From the NCBI GenBank assembly GCA_039619475.1, contig CM077115.1, positions 139,636,172-139,700,171 on the forward strand: a stretch of 64,000 nt of DNA, in the 5' to 3' direction. Made by a program: the position numbers and the translations under genes. The first letter of the stretch is position 1. Every line of letters starts with the position of its first letter. This stretch comes from Icerya purchasi. Lineage: Eukaryota; Arthropoda; Insecta; Hemiptera; Monophlebidae. The notes beneath the pieces are model-generated. The model was not told where the DNA came from. It worked only from the letters and a program-made list of their open reading frames with translations, and searched no databases. Below are positions 12,301 to 20,316 of this stretch, piece after piece.

Positions 12301-13742
12301 AGTTTTAGAGCGGCATTGTGCACCATTTACTACTTATACGGTGTTCTTTTCTATTTTGATTTGTTAGTTGTCTCTCTGTCGACGAACAGTACAATCTGTT
12401 TCGAAACGTTAGAGGCAAATATGAATTGTTTTGACCTAAAATGGGTGCGCGGATACCTTTAACAATCATGAAAACCTAAATCGATAGAACTGGTAGTATT
12501 TATTTTTAAATGCATAAGTATATCAATGTCAAATCTGGTGCGAACGGGGATTTATAAGGGCATCCCTCGGGTTATTGTGAAAGTCATTATTAGTTCAGCA
12601 TTATATCTTTTTACAAAATTATCGGTTCAGTAGAGTTTGAGCAGGTTAACATTCGTATTTTAAGATGATTAATTGCGTTACCGCGTAGTGTGACGATATT
12701 TTAAAACAATACAACCGTTTGTTCTTTTCATGTTGGTTTTTCTTCAACATCAAAAGTTGTCGGCACTGAGGAATTATCCTCTATACTTGAGATTTTTCAT
12801 TTATGTAAATTTTATTACCACTCGCTGACAATAGTTCTATCAACAGTACCGTAAACTTTCTTCAAATGATATGCTTATCATCAGTCTTCAATTTTCTGTA
12901 GGAACAAAACAACGTGAACATGATTTAATTAGTTATTTTCTTTACTGTTACTCCTACTAGCGTTATTTTTTTTGTACATGTAATTCTCGAATTTATCGTT
13001 TTTTGAAAACTTTTTTTTTTTTTTTTAATTTTAATACTATATGATTTTATTTTCTTATGCAATTTCCTGAAAAACGAAAATTTTTTAGTATTATAACATT
13101 AAGAAAAGCTTTTTTCGAACGTCTATTTCCTTTAAAACATAAATTTTGTTATTCCGTTTTAGTTCGTAGAATCCCCCGCGACACAATAAGAAAAAAACAT
13201 AATCAAAAAAAAGTCTACGTCAACGAATGGAATATACAGTGTATATGTAAGAATAGTAATTTCCCGGTTTAATATTAATCGTCTAGGGTTCAAGATAGAA
13301 AATTAATATTTGTACACTCGAATAATATCGAAAAGTATTTCTGAATATTTTAATTAATGTGAAATGATAGTACTTATTTTAAATTTTTCATTGTTTAACA
13401 AGTAACCTTATGAATTTTATGTGTATATAAAATTTCACTTTAGGTTGTGATTACCTTAATGTTCGACAGTACGTTGCGAAAATTTCTTATCATAATTTTA
13501 TCAGCAGACGTCTGTTTGATAAGGTTAAATTTGTCCAAGTAAGTTTAATAATTTTTTCGCATTTTTATGATCCGTGCTAAACTGTTAATATAACCCTTTT
13601 TATCGTACTTCAAATAATTCCTCCACTATTGCAGGGTGATTATAATGCTGTTTTTGATGAATACACTTACAGCAAAGTGGTTGATAATGAATGGGTGAAA
13701 TGGCTTCACGAAACAACTGAGTGGAATATAAAAATTGAATGA
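3319..13742 (+). CDS. NAT9: N-acetyltransferase 9-like protein (six-exon gene)
   Basis: A host gene assembled from six exons: 3319-3395, 3943-4052, 5115-5165, 7154-7291, 13444-13538 and 13635-13742. All introns are GT-AG, and the reading phase (2, 1, 1, 1, 0) is consistent at every junction, giving 192 residues. The N-terminus MRLNSKTTIAG, the KCTFIILQAEE segment, the GDVNLFL motif and the final KIS.HN....LF.KV.FVQ block follow animal NAT9 proteins, which are about 200 residues. Residues 110-117 (RGMGCGYE) form the acetyl-CoA-binding loop of GNAT acetyltransferases. NAT9 is a cytoplasmic acetyltransferase linked in Drosophila to microtubule stability. The gene looks intact; its third and fourth introns are filled with transposons. 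The symbol is assigned by family resemblance. Confidence 0.9.
3943..4052 (+). CDS. NAT9: NAT9 exon 2
   Basis: Preceded by acceptor TTTATAG and followed by donor GTTAAGT. Encodes residues 26-62 (KYHSWMEDENL, then LTLEEEYEMQKSW), matching the W-x-x-D/E and LTLEQEYAMQ-type region of animal NAT9. Confidence 0.88.
5115..5165 (+). CDS. NAT9: NAT9 exon 3 (51 bases)
   Basis: A microexon-like 51-base exon between acceptor TTTACAG and donor GTAGGT. It encodes KCTFIILQAEETEANEI, equivalent to the KCTFIVL strand of vertebrate NAT9. The correct incoming and outgoing phase is the main support for so short an exon. Confidence 0.85.
   Translation, partial: NVHLLFCKQKKQKLMK
6001..7097 (+). mobile_element. 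Truncated Helitron (rolling-circle transposon)
   Basis: The 5' end reads TCCTATGTCTTTATGTTTGT, a TC-start with the usual promoter-like head of insect Helitrons, directly after an A. The 3' end is diagnostic: a hairpin with arms AGCCA (7067-7071) and TGGCT (7082-7086), then CTAG at 7094-7097 followed by T, as expected for insertion between A and T. The 1.1 kb length is far below the several kilobases of an autonomous element. Only the end of the helicase is left, so it cannot move alone. It sits in NAT9 intron 3 and is followed by an (AT)n tract. Confidence 0.8.
6591..6761 (+). pseudogene. Helitron RepHel fragment (Pif1-like helicase C-terminus)
   Basis: The reading frame contains FSHGQLYVACSRVGTSSSLF followed by a short basic tail and a stop. 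The G-Q-x-Y-V-A-x-S-R motif is helicase motif VI of the Pif1-like domain that ends Helitron RepHel proteins, which are more than 1000 residues. The Rep nuclease and the rest of the helicase are missing. The stop at 6759-6761 is probably the native C-terminus. Confidence 0.75.
7154..7291 (+). CDS. NAT9: NAT9 exon 4 (GNAT acetyl-CoA loop)
   Basis: Begins after acceptor AATTTTTAG and ends before donor GTAATC. Encodes residues 80-125: GDVNLFLSTDD, a beta-strand ECSIMIAEE, then RGMGCGYEALKMML, the R-x-x-G-x-G motif that binds acetyl-CoA. The Helitron remnant in the preceding intron ends only 56 bases upstream of the exon, close to the acceptor region. Confidence 0.9.
7446..7622. mobile_element. 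Small inverted-repeat element (MITE-like)
   Basis: Arms at 7446-7491 and 7577-7622 are inverted copies over about 46 bases at roughly 80% identity, both beginning AATTTTATCCCGACAT at the outer end. The centre is about 85 bases of AT-rich sequence. TTAAT occurs at both edges but could be chance. The superfamily is unknown; it lies in NAT9 intron 4. Confidence 0.5.
8470..9350. mobile_element. 881 bp element with long terminal inverted repeats
   Basis: The outer ends read TGTAAAAATAGGAGTCAAG and, inverted at the right, TGTAAAAATGGGAGCCAAG. The inverted homology runs from about 8470-8730 against 9080-9350, including the landmarks TTATCGACTTCGCCGACA and CAAGTTCTGTAGATGATCC. The centre has no coding frame, but it holds a minus-strand retroelement tail at 8807-8852. 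No clear target duplication is seen. It resembles a foldback-type or long-TIR nonautonomous DNA transposon in NAT9 intron 4. Confidence 0.65.
8807..8852 (-). repeat. Retroelement 3' tail with poly(A), copy 1
   Basis: On the minus strand it reads GGCCAAATGGCTTGATAG, then TTAACTGAAGCCGGGCC and an A run. Nearly the same module ends in poly(A) at 59425-59490, and a more diverged one at 28645-28714. The placement of A runs after GGGCC marks it as the 3' end of a SINE or non-LTR element. Confidence 0.55.
9355..9460 (-). repeat. Possible non-LTR retrotransposon 3' end
   Basis: The repeated TTCAAATTCAAATCGTTTATT head resembles the ATCAAATCAAATAATCG tail of the CR1-like element at 33041. Read on the minus strand it would be a 3' end with short tandem TTGAA units. 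No coding part is attached. Support is weak. Confidence 0.3.
9461..10379. other. Intronic sequence without a recognised gene
   Basis: Part of NAT9 intron 4. The segment 10021-10200 (GTCAGTGAGTCAGTCAGTG followed by a stretch with GTTAATATCTCAATAACCG) has the look of a terminal or subterminal region of a dispersed insect DNA transposon, but the class is not identified. An (AT)n tract lies at 10350-10366. No reading frame is supported. Confidence 0.4.
10380..10632 (-). repeat. tRNA-derived SINE-like element
   Basis: On the minus strand the head reads GGCAGCGCGGTAACCTAGTG followed by GTTAAGGTGCTTGGCTG, close to a tRNA A box (TAGTGGTTAAGG); a weaker B-box-like GGTTATCGAGAC follows about 50 bases later. 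Further down come GTTCCGGATCCAAGTCGC and CCCAAGTTTACC. A diverged copy of this lower part is at 31320-31420. It is interpreted as a tRNA-derived SINE inserted in NAT9 intron 4. No A-rich tail is obvious. Confidence 0.5.
10690..11340 (-). pseudogene. Penelope-like element fragment, minus copy
   Basis: The minus-strand frame encodes DRISRILRKNN, a linker KKVKDTLRTTKD, then AGVYKIPCS. This is the connector and start of the GIY-YIG endonuclease that follows the reverse transcriptase in Penelope-like elements (usual form GVYKIPCSCG..YIG). The endonuclease is cut off after PCS. The outer part (10690-10825) is an inverted copy of 12131-12255. A sister fragment in opposite orientation begins near 11720. 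The pair lies in NAT9 intron 4. Confidence 0.65.
11720..12260 (+). pseudogene. Penelope-like element fragment, plus copy
   Basis: At 11764-11815 the frame reads VGVYRIPCSRGSCYIG then a stop, the catalytic start of a GIY-YIG nuclease domain of Penelope-like elements, better preserved than in the inverted copy. Downstream (11870-12073) is a degenerate C-terminal frame. The segment 12131-12255 is the inverted counterpart of 10690-10825 (shared CGTAGATCATTAAC and ATGAAAAGAAAATA). Broken by stops. Confidence 0.6.
12261..13443. other. Last part of NAT9 intron 4, no gene recognised
   Basis: AT-rich sequence with T runs (13009-13026) and short open frames, none of which resembles a known protein or has a typical start context. 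Nothing further is identified before the acceptor of exon 5. Confidence 0.5.
13444..13538 (+). CDS. NAT9: NAT9 exon 5
   Basis: Lies 6152 bases after exon 4, beyond several transposon insertions. Acceptor is TCACTTTAG and donor GTAAGT. Encodes residues 126-157, including YVAKISYHN and FDKVKFVQ, corresponding to the KFEAKIG.GN and LHF segments that close the GNAT fold in NAT9. Confidence 0.88.
13635..13742 (+). CDS. NAT9: NAT9 exon 6 and stop codon
   Basis: Acceptor CTATTGCAG precedes GDYNAVFDEYTYSKVV, matching the VFQEVTL-type C-terminus of NAT9; the frame ends in TGA at 13740-13742 after residue 192. The phase-0 junction with exon 5 is clean. Confidence 0.88.
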   Translation, partial: GDYNAVFDEYTYSKVVDNEWVKWLHETTEWNIKIE

Positions 13743-13838
13743 TATTTATTTTTTTCTGGAAATTAATCCTTAATGATGAAAAAAGGTATACGTTACCCGA
13801 TATTGTAAGAGAATATTTATATATTGTAAGAATTAATT

Positions 13839-13844
13839 AATAAA
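13839..13844 (+). terminator. Polyadenylation signal AATAAA for NAT9
   Basis: An AATAAA hexamer lies about 97 bases after the NAT9 stop codon, a normal distance for a short insect 3' UTR. AATAAA is common in such AT-rich DNA, so its use is inferred from position. Confidence 0.5.
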
Positions 13845-16284
13845 AATGTTTATATTAAATTCGGTGTGATTTAATTTTTACATATATATTTTACTGTTTA
13901 CACTTCTTACTTTCATTTACAAACCAAATATAATCACCCCCGGCTCTTATTATTATTCGCGTTATTAAAACTGCCCCGCGATGACTGAGTATAATTGGAA
14001 TAGTAGAGAAATACTCTGGCGGTAATCTCTAGTGCGGTTGCCCCCGAAGGTGGAAAAGAAAAATTATCTAAAATCAAAAAAAAATAATTGTAAAAAGGGT
14101 AGGTCGAAAAGGATACGTACCCCGTAGCAGATTTGATGACGTAATTCCGACTACAGATTACGTAACCACAACTCCGACCCAGCAAATATCGAATCGATGA
14201 TCCGCTATAGAAATTAAAATATAGACCCCGAACAGAGAAGAATAGACATCGTGTCTCTCCTTTTCTGTGTTTCATATACGAAACGAATGTCCGAGCTGAA
14301 ACGCGTCAGATTACTGGAAAATTGAAAAATGATAACACCGGATAATTAGGAAGAAATGTCCTCTATCACCCCCCCCCCTCTGACAAGAGACCATCTTTTT
14401 TGTTCTTATTCTCCTACTCCCTTGATGAAATACCTTCTCGCTGAGTGTTCTTTGCTCTTCAACGCTCCAATTTCCACTTGGCGTCTTCCCTAGTCATCTT
14501 TATCTAACTCTGCTACTAGTGTCATGAACACCGTTCAATTTCGCTGCGTAACGGTTTACTCCGCATTATTTAGCAATATATTACCACGACGTAATGGAAA
14601 TGGGAAGCTCAAGACTAAAAGTTACAAAAACACTCTATTGACGATGTTGTTATAAAGTAAAGGTAAAAGTCCAAAACAGAGTCAGATTCAGTTACCAAGA
14701 AAAATGATTTTTTTTACTTAGACTAACGAGTTGTAAAAATGTATTTTTCAGTGTGTTGTAAATAATTATAATTAAATGTCGGCATCGTTCAATCTTTAAT
14801 ATAAAATAATTTTTTGTTTTAAACTAGGTTATTATTCGCTATTGTGTTGTATGTAGTACAAGTGTGAGAGCATTAGTGGGTAGTTCCAGTGCGGCTTTCG
14901 GTATGGTAGTAATGTGTCTTGTGAAAATCAGTCCGAAACTCTCTGATTTCTGTAAATCCGCGCCACGTGCTTTCTTTATTGTGTTTTGTCAAAAATATTA
15001 GTGCCGTCTAGTAGCGTCCTATGTGTGATTTTAAGTTCTTTACTATTTGTTGTTTTTCGTGATTTTAAGGAAACAAATAAAGAAAATGATATACAGGATT
15101 TTATTTGTTTCGGTTTACTATGTCGTTCAGTATATATTAAAATTATTGCCTTACGTTTTTAAATATTTATTTCGATTCATCAAAGTAAAAAGTGTAAAAA
15201 AACGTTTTTAAACACTGATCAAGTTAAATAATTATTATGAAAGAAGTTTTTAGTTATAATGATAAAATATGAAGATGCTTATGCGGTATTTATACAACGA
15301 GAAATTGGAATTAGAAGAACCTTCATACAAATGATATTAACGTCTATAATTTAATAAGTTATATTTTATTTCCGAATTTCATCAAAAAATTTAAAAAAAA
15401 ACTATTACAAATATTTTAAAGAAATGCAAAATGATATTTTTCACACTGGCAGAGAGTGTACGTTTCAAGCATGTAAACGTCCTCATTAAATTGTCTCTAC
15501 TATCAGATATACTTGCTATCGTTGATATTGCTTGTGAAAGTTTATCCACTTCATGTGCACACTATTATAGGCTAATACGCACTAACAGTAAAAAAAGATA
15601 AAAAAAAAAAAAAAAAAGCACACATGCAGCTGTTTTAGAACATGCATGCTGAATAAGCTGCACATTACTGCAGTTTTGTCTGGAGGTAAAATATTTTGCC
15701 TTTTAACGGCTGACGCAACTGTGTCTAATAGATAGTATCATTACTACCCGGTCTCTTGTAGTTGTCGCATATAAATCCTCCAGTAAATACAGACGCATTG
15801 GTCATACATGGTTAAACTCTCTCGTATTACTGTCTTAATATGTGTACGAATTGACCAGGTACTCCCACTCCGTAATTTTCTTTCTTATTCATTGATACAG
15901 CGCATAGTCAGATATGAATAAACGTGTGAGGGGTTGTAGAATGATGTTTTCCTCTACTAATTTTGTGTTATGAAACTCGATTATGACATTAGGGAAGCAC
16001 ACCAATCATCGAAACGAGATTTTAATATTTCACTAAATACCAAACTTATAATTTGGGAATGAATGGTTTCAAGAATTCTTTGGCATCTAATTCAAATGGT
16101 CGGCAACAAAACGATTCCTGAAAATCCATCCACTGTATGACATCGGTTTAATAGTTTCGTGAATCCTTAATTCGGAGTAATTATTAAAGAGGCGCGGTTT
16201 TGTTGTAGGCTGTCTAGTGGAGGGGCATCTGTTTATTAATTGGATGAAACGAAGTTTTTTTTATTTTTTTCATATAAACTTGCC
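13845..16284. other. Intergenic region between NAT9 and the BEL/Pao element
   Basis: No gene is identified. A minus-strand frame of 113 codons at 13934-14275 starts with ATG but has no recognisable domain. The stretch 13940-14560 has higher GC than the surroundings and a C run at 14371-14379. Near 14963 lies CGCCACGTGC, an E-box. An A run at 15599-15616 may be an old retroelement tail. The region may hold unrecognised 5' UTR or promoter sequence. Confidence 0.4.
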
Positions 16285-16720
16285 TGTTAGCATCTAAAAT
16301 GCGACGTTGCATTTTAGATCTTAATAAGATCAATTAATTCCGGTCAGCGCGCAGCAGTAAATGAACAACAGCGCACGGCCGTTCCTTATCGATTTATCTG
16401 TGCCGGCTATTAATCTTTGTTCAACGTTAACGATCGATTTTGGTGTTGTATTATGATAATTATTTTTTGATTATATCGAGTGCTTTCGTTAATTCTTTCG
16501 CTTTTAGTTGTATCGATTTTTCTCGTTTGTTTTCCTTCGCATTATTTTCCTCGTTTTCTTGTACTTTCTTCGTTCTTATTCCTTCTTCCTCTGTTTTCTT
16601 TACCTTTTCTATCAACTCTTTGAAATAGCCCTTATCAGGGCTTTCGAGTTATATGCGTTTTTATTTCAATAGATACCAAATTTAAATTTTGGCTTCTGGC
16701 AAATTATTACCACGAAAACA
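16285..16720 (+). repeat. BEL/Pao 5' LTR
   Basis: 436 bases from TGTTAGCATCTAAAATG to CCACGAAAACA, with TG...CA ends. Near its start is an inverted pair CTAAAATGCGACG / GTTGCATTTTAG. Matches the 3' LTR at 22628-23069 almost throughout; the chief difference is that the 3' copy has a longer CTTTTTGTTCTCGTTG stretch. Confidence 0.9.
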
Positions 16721-16722
16721 TT

Positions 16723-16740
16723 TGGTCCTCCGGGCCGGAT
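16723..16740 (+). promoter_or_regulatory. Candidate primer-binding site
   Basis: Two bases after the LTR comes TGGTCCTCCGGGCCGGAT. TGG followed by sequence complementary to a tRNA acceptor arm is standard. It is close to the complement of the 3' end of animal tRNA-Tyr, with a mismatch or two; the tRNA assignment is an inference. Confidence 0.55.
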
Positions 16741-17215
16741 AGCTGAATAAATCCAGTGAGTACACAAACGTTTATTATTATCTGCATCATTTATTTTGTT
16801 TCGTTCGGTATAAAAATAAAAACGCCATAAAATGTCGCCGGTACAAAAATTAAAATGGAATTTGGAAACAGCGCATTTCTCGGTTCATTGAAGGAATTGA
16901 TCAAATCTGCATCAGTGAATGCGATGAAGAAATTCACGAGCGGTTGGCTGTCGAATTAACAGAGTTGATGTCATTGAAAGATAAGTACATGGGCCTTGTC
17001 GAGGACATTTACAAAAATTTAAATGCCCGTGAATCCGGTGAATCTGGAAATGAAGAAGAACAGGTGATGGAGGAAGAAATCGAAATTCAGGAAATTATTA
17101 AAAGTACGGTGGTCAAAATCAATTTAATTCGCAGTAAGTACGGGAACAAATATAATCGTAATTCGTTAGTAAGAGCATCGCTTTTGGTAAGCTGTTATAT
17201 TCAGGGCACCAGTTC

Positions 17216-17326
17216 ATTTTTGGTCGTAATTTTAGTTCGTTCATTTTCGCTGTTATTCACGGTGTGTGACTAACACACATCATGAATAACAGCGAAAATG
17301 AACGAACTAAAATTACTACCAAAAAT
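17216..17326. repeat. 44 bp-arm palindrome at the Merlin left end
   Basis: Arms 17216-17259 and 17283-17326 are inverted copies with a single mismatch in 44 bases. The 23-base centre contains TGTGTG and CACACA, so the stem can extend. The left arm overlaps the inner edge of the terminal repeat zone. A more diverged version is found at 62130-62240. Such a hairpin could be a transposase-binding array or a structural relic. Confidence 0.85.
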
Positions 17327-17602
17327 CAACATCACGGCGAAGTAACGTAACTATGAAAAATACCGGGAGAAGTGAAACTTCCTGGAAAAATAATCAGTTA
17401 GTAACGGACATATTTAAAATGGTGCGGAAAAGGCGAAATACTTTAAATGGAATATTTTAAAAGTAACGAACATACACGGTAAATAGTGATGTAAAAACAA
17501 GTCGTGAAAAGGAAATATTAAAAATTACATTAAAATAATATAGAATGAATATCGTAGTAATTGTACAAAAGGCGATATATTTAATATATAAAATTACATA
17601 CC

Positions 17603-18577
17603 TTAATAGGCTGGATACATCTCAGCGGCGGTGTTAAAGAATTCATGCACACGTTGGGACTTCGGCAATCGCTGCCAAAAGTAAAATTCCGCAATATTGT
17701 GGTGAAAGAAATCTCTCCTAGCACCATATTTCGAAATTTTACTTCAGGCTTCATGCCATAAACGCTCAATATTATTGGTGTGAACCCCAGTATTCATATC
17801 AACATATGTGACTGAATGATTCACAGTGCGATGGATATAATTAGGATCACGGGAAAGGGATGCATACCCTTTCCATTCATCAGATTGGATGATCGAACCG
17901 GGACGGATAACATGGCGGATGATGGGAATTAACGTTTCGGAACTACAGTCAGTAACAAGAGTCATGTAAAAATTGCCAGAAGAAACATCGATAGCACCAA
18001 AAACCCATAAACCAGCCTCTTGGCGCGAAGAGGAGGAAGACACAAATTTCATTTTGATGAACTTAGCTTCATCAATTTGCACGATACGGTCCTTACCTCC
18101 TAAAGGAGCCGAATGTTTATTGAAATACTGCACCATAACTTCACGACAGAAGGAGGTCCAGTCAGTAATTGTTCTACTCGATAATTTCAGTTCAGAAAGT
18201 AGGTCAGCACGACGATTACGGATATACAAAACTGTTACAACAAACAGCCACATGTTTGTTATGGATACCCGGCATTGTGAAAGCCACGTCCCATTTTTTG
18301 CCGAACTTTTGAAATTACATTTAACACTGCCGATCCGCCGGCCACACCGAAATTGTAATGTGCTACTGTTAAGGGTTAACAAATTCTGACACACCGAGCG
18401 AACCCTAAAGTATATAAGAAACGAAAACTTGGTAAAAAAAATAGCGCAGAAGTAGGTAGAAAGAAATGAAGTATAAAAAAAAAAGCGAAAAAAATCGGTT
18501 TCAACTAATTTAACCTGAAATACAGAAGAACCCGATGTTTGATGTAATAATTGACTATTTCTTCTTCCATATACCAT
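17603..18577 (-). pseudogene. Merlin transposase with one in-frame stop
   Basis: Minus-strand frame from ATG at 18577. The catalytic region holds QIDEAKF (first Asp), GLWVFGAIDVSSGNFY, IIQSDEWKGY (second Asp), HRTVNHSVTYVD and HTNNIERLW (third acidic residue, Glu), the DDE signature of IS1016/ISXO2-like Merlin transposases. A TGA at 17744-17746 interrupts the frame after RLWHEA; the same frame continues with SKISKYGARRDFFHHNIAEF and ends at a TAA at 17603-17605. The N-terminal third is unusual for the family and may contain a small intron near 18415-18512 (GT/AG-like edges), which is uncertain. Confidence 0.8.
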
Positions 18578-19022
18578 ACTAACTGGTAAAACGTGGGTTC
18601 ACACGACGTGTCGCACACTTCAATTTCGGCGGGCATACTTAAAAATTACTTAAAAACGAAAAAAAAACAATAAAAACACAAATTTTGGACTCCAAAAGAT
18701 AACAACCGGCGCGACAGATAACAAAGATAGCACGCGCGATGGGCTATTCACATGCAAATGAGCGGTCGATGACATGATGTAATAAATGTGACAATAAATC
18801 ACGCGATCTGTAGCAGGCCTAAGAACAATATCATAGCAGGCGTGGAAACCAAAATCACATTGTTCTAAAACTTCTAATTAAAATAAAATTAGCTGAAAAA
18901 TTCTTTAGTGGCTAGAATTTTGTGAATATCTTAGAAATAGTGAAGTGAAATTTTTAAAACAAAAAAACAATATTTTTTTAATTTTGTATCCAATAATTAA
19001 ATTACAAATGTAGTCAAAATTT

Positions 19023-19133
19023 AGCTTTTGGATTTATAGGCTGTCCGCTTTCAGCTTTTGGATTTATCGGCTGTCCACTTTCAGCTTTTGGATTTATCGG
19101 CTGTCCGCTTTCAGCTTTTGGATTTTTAGCCAT
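19023..19133. repeat. 30 bp minisatellite in Merlin
   Basis: Unit AGCTTTTGGATTTATCGGCT plus GTCCGCTTTC repeats about 3.6 times with few substitutions, the last unit diverging to GATTTTTAGCCATCC. It lies between the transposase and the right terminus of the Merlin element. Confidence 0.9.
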
Positions 19134-20316
19134 CCATGGCTGTGAGTGAATTTGAAATATTTTAAGAACAATGAAGTGGGAAAAATATTTCAAAAATGTT
19201 GAACTATTGTAAGAACAATTAATTTGAATTATTTTGAATTAAATTAATATTTTTCTTTAATTTGCAATGAAATATGAAATAAGTTGAAATGAACTAAAAG
19301 GTAGTGATGACATACGTATCCATATGAACTATAACAGCGCAAAACGAACTGGTGCCCTGAATATAACAGTTTGCCTTGCTTTCTAATAGTCGCGTAGAAA
19401 ATTCAAATCCGTCCGCTAAACTGCCAAAGATCGGGATACCTAAATTCGACGGCGATATCACTAAATTTATGGATTTTAAAGCGCTATTCGAAAATTTAGT
19501 GCATTTCGAGAGCTTGATTCCGAATGTACAAAAATTATATTATTTAAAGCAAAGTCTGACCGCTGAAGCGTCCGATTTAATTCGCGATATTCAGTTGTCG
19601 GATGAAGGTTACTCGGAAGCTTGGCAGTGAGTCCTAGCCCGCTATGCGAATAATCGCCTAATTATTCGAACGCATTTAGGCAATTTATTCTCTATAAGTA
19701 AAATTACGTCCGAAACCCACCTGCGCGAGTTGATCGATAAGGTCGATCTAGCGCTGAAAGGCTTAAAAATTTGCGGAGAAAACACGGATAGTTGGGATAC
19801 GATAATCTATCTAGTTTTAACTAAATTAGACAATAGATCAAAAGTCGATTTCGAAAACTGAGTGATAAATTTTCGTCGTTCGTGTCGTTAAGAAAATTCT
19901 TGGAGATCCGCGCGGCCAATATTGAGGCACAAAGCGTCGATAGATCAATCGCTAAGATCATTTCGGCCAAAAAATCTTATTTTATCGCAAATAGGCCAGG
20001 TTGCCCCCCGGTATGTGGCGATCGGCACAGATTAATCGATTGCAACGAGTTTAAAAAAATGAATCCTACCCGACGTTACGAAATAATAAAAAACGAACAG
20101 CGCTGTTTAAAGTGTTTCGCCAAATCGCACGTCGCGGCCGATTCTTCTTCTTCCTCCTGTCGAATATGTAATAAGTCACCATTCATTTCTACATTTCGAT
20201 CAAATCGAGCGATCGCATCCGTTACATTCGACGATCGTAAAAAACAATTCGTCCGAGCCTGACGGAGCTGCCTCAAGTTTATCTAGCTGTCGCACCTCGG
20301 CGAATTTTAAAAAAAT

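Larger units (their letters stand above)
17186..19375 (-). mobile_element. Merlin DNA transposon inserted in BEL/Pao gag
   Basis: 2190 bases. The terminal inverted repeats are about 30 bases with two mismatches, starting GGTAAGCTGTTATATTC at the left and GGCAAACTGTTATATTC (inverted) at the right. The GG start and the 8-base flanks TCGCTTTT / TTGCTTTC (six of eight identical) fit Merlin, which makes 8-9 bp duplications. A minus-strand transposase with an IS1016/ISXO2-type domain occupies the middle. The left end carries a large palindrome and the right part a 30 bp minisatellite. A deletion derivative of the same family is at 62118-62330. Confidence 0.85.
16832..20262 (+). pseudogene. BEL/Pao gag, split by Merlin and broken
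   Basis: The N-terminal part (ATG at 16832, then frame change) gives ECDEEIHERLAVELTEL, typical of BEL/Pao gag, up to 17185. The frame resumes at 19376 with PKIGIPKFDGDITKF and FENLVH, the DUF1759 region. After stops near 19628 and 19860, the frame 19882-20262 ends in two zinc knuckles (C-P-V-C-G-x-x-H and RCLKCFAKSHVA...CRIC). The reading frame across the Merlin insertion is in register once a single target copy is kept, which shows that gag was continuous there when Merlin inserted. Not functional now. Confidence 0.8.

Noticed and set aside
13934..14275. 113-codon minus-strand frame
   Set aside because: Starts with ATG but no recognisable motif, no partner exon and no conservation evidence; kept only as a note in the intergenic entry.
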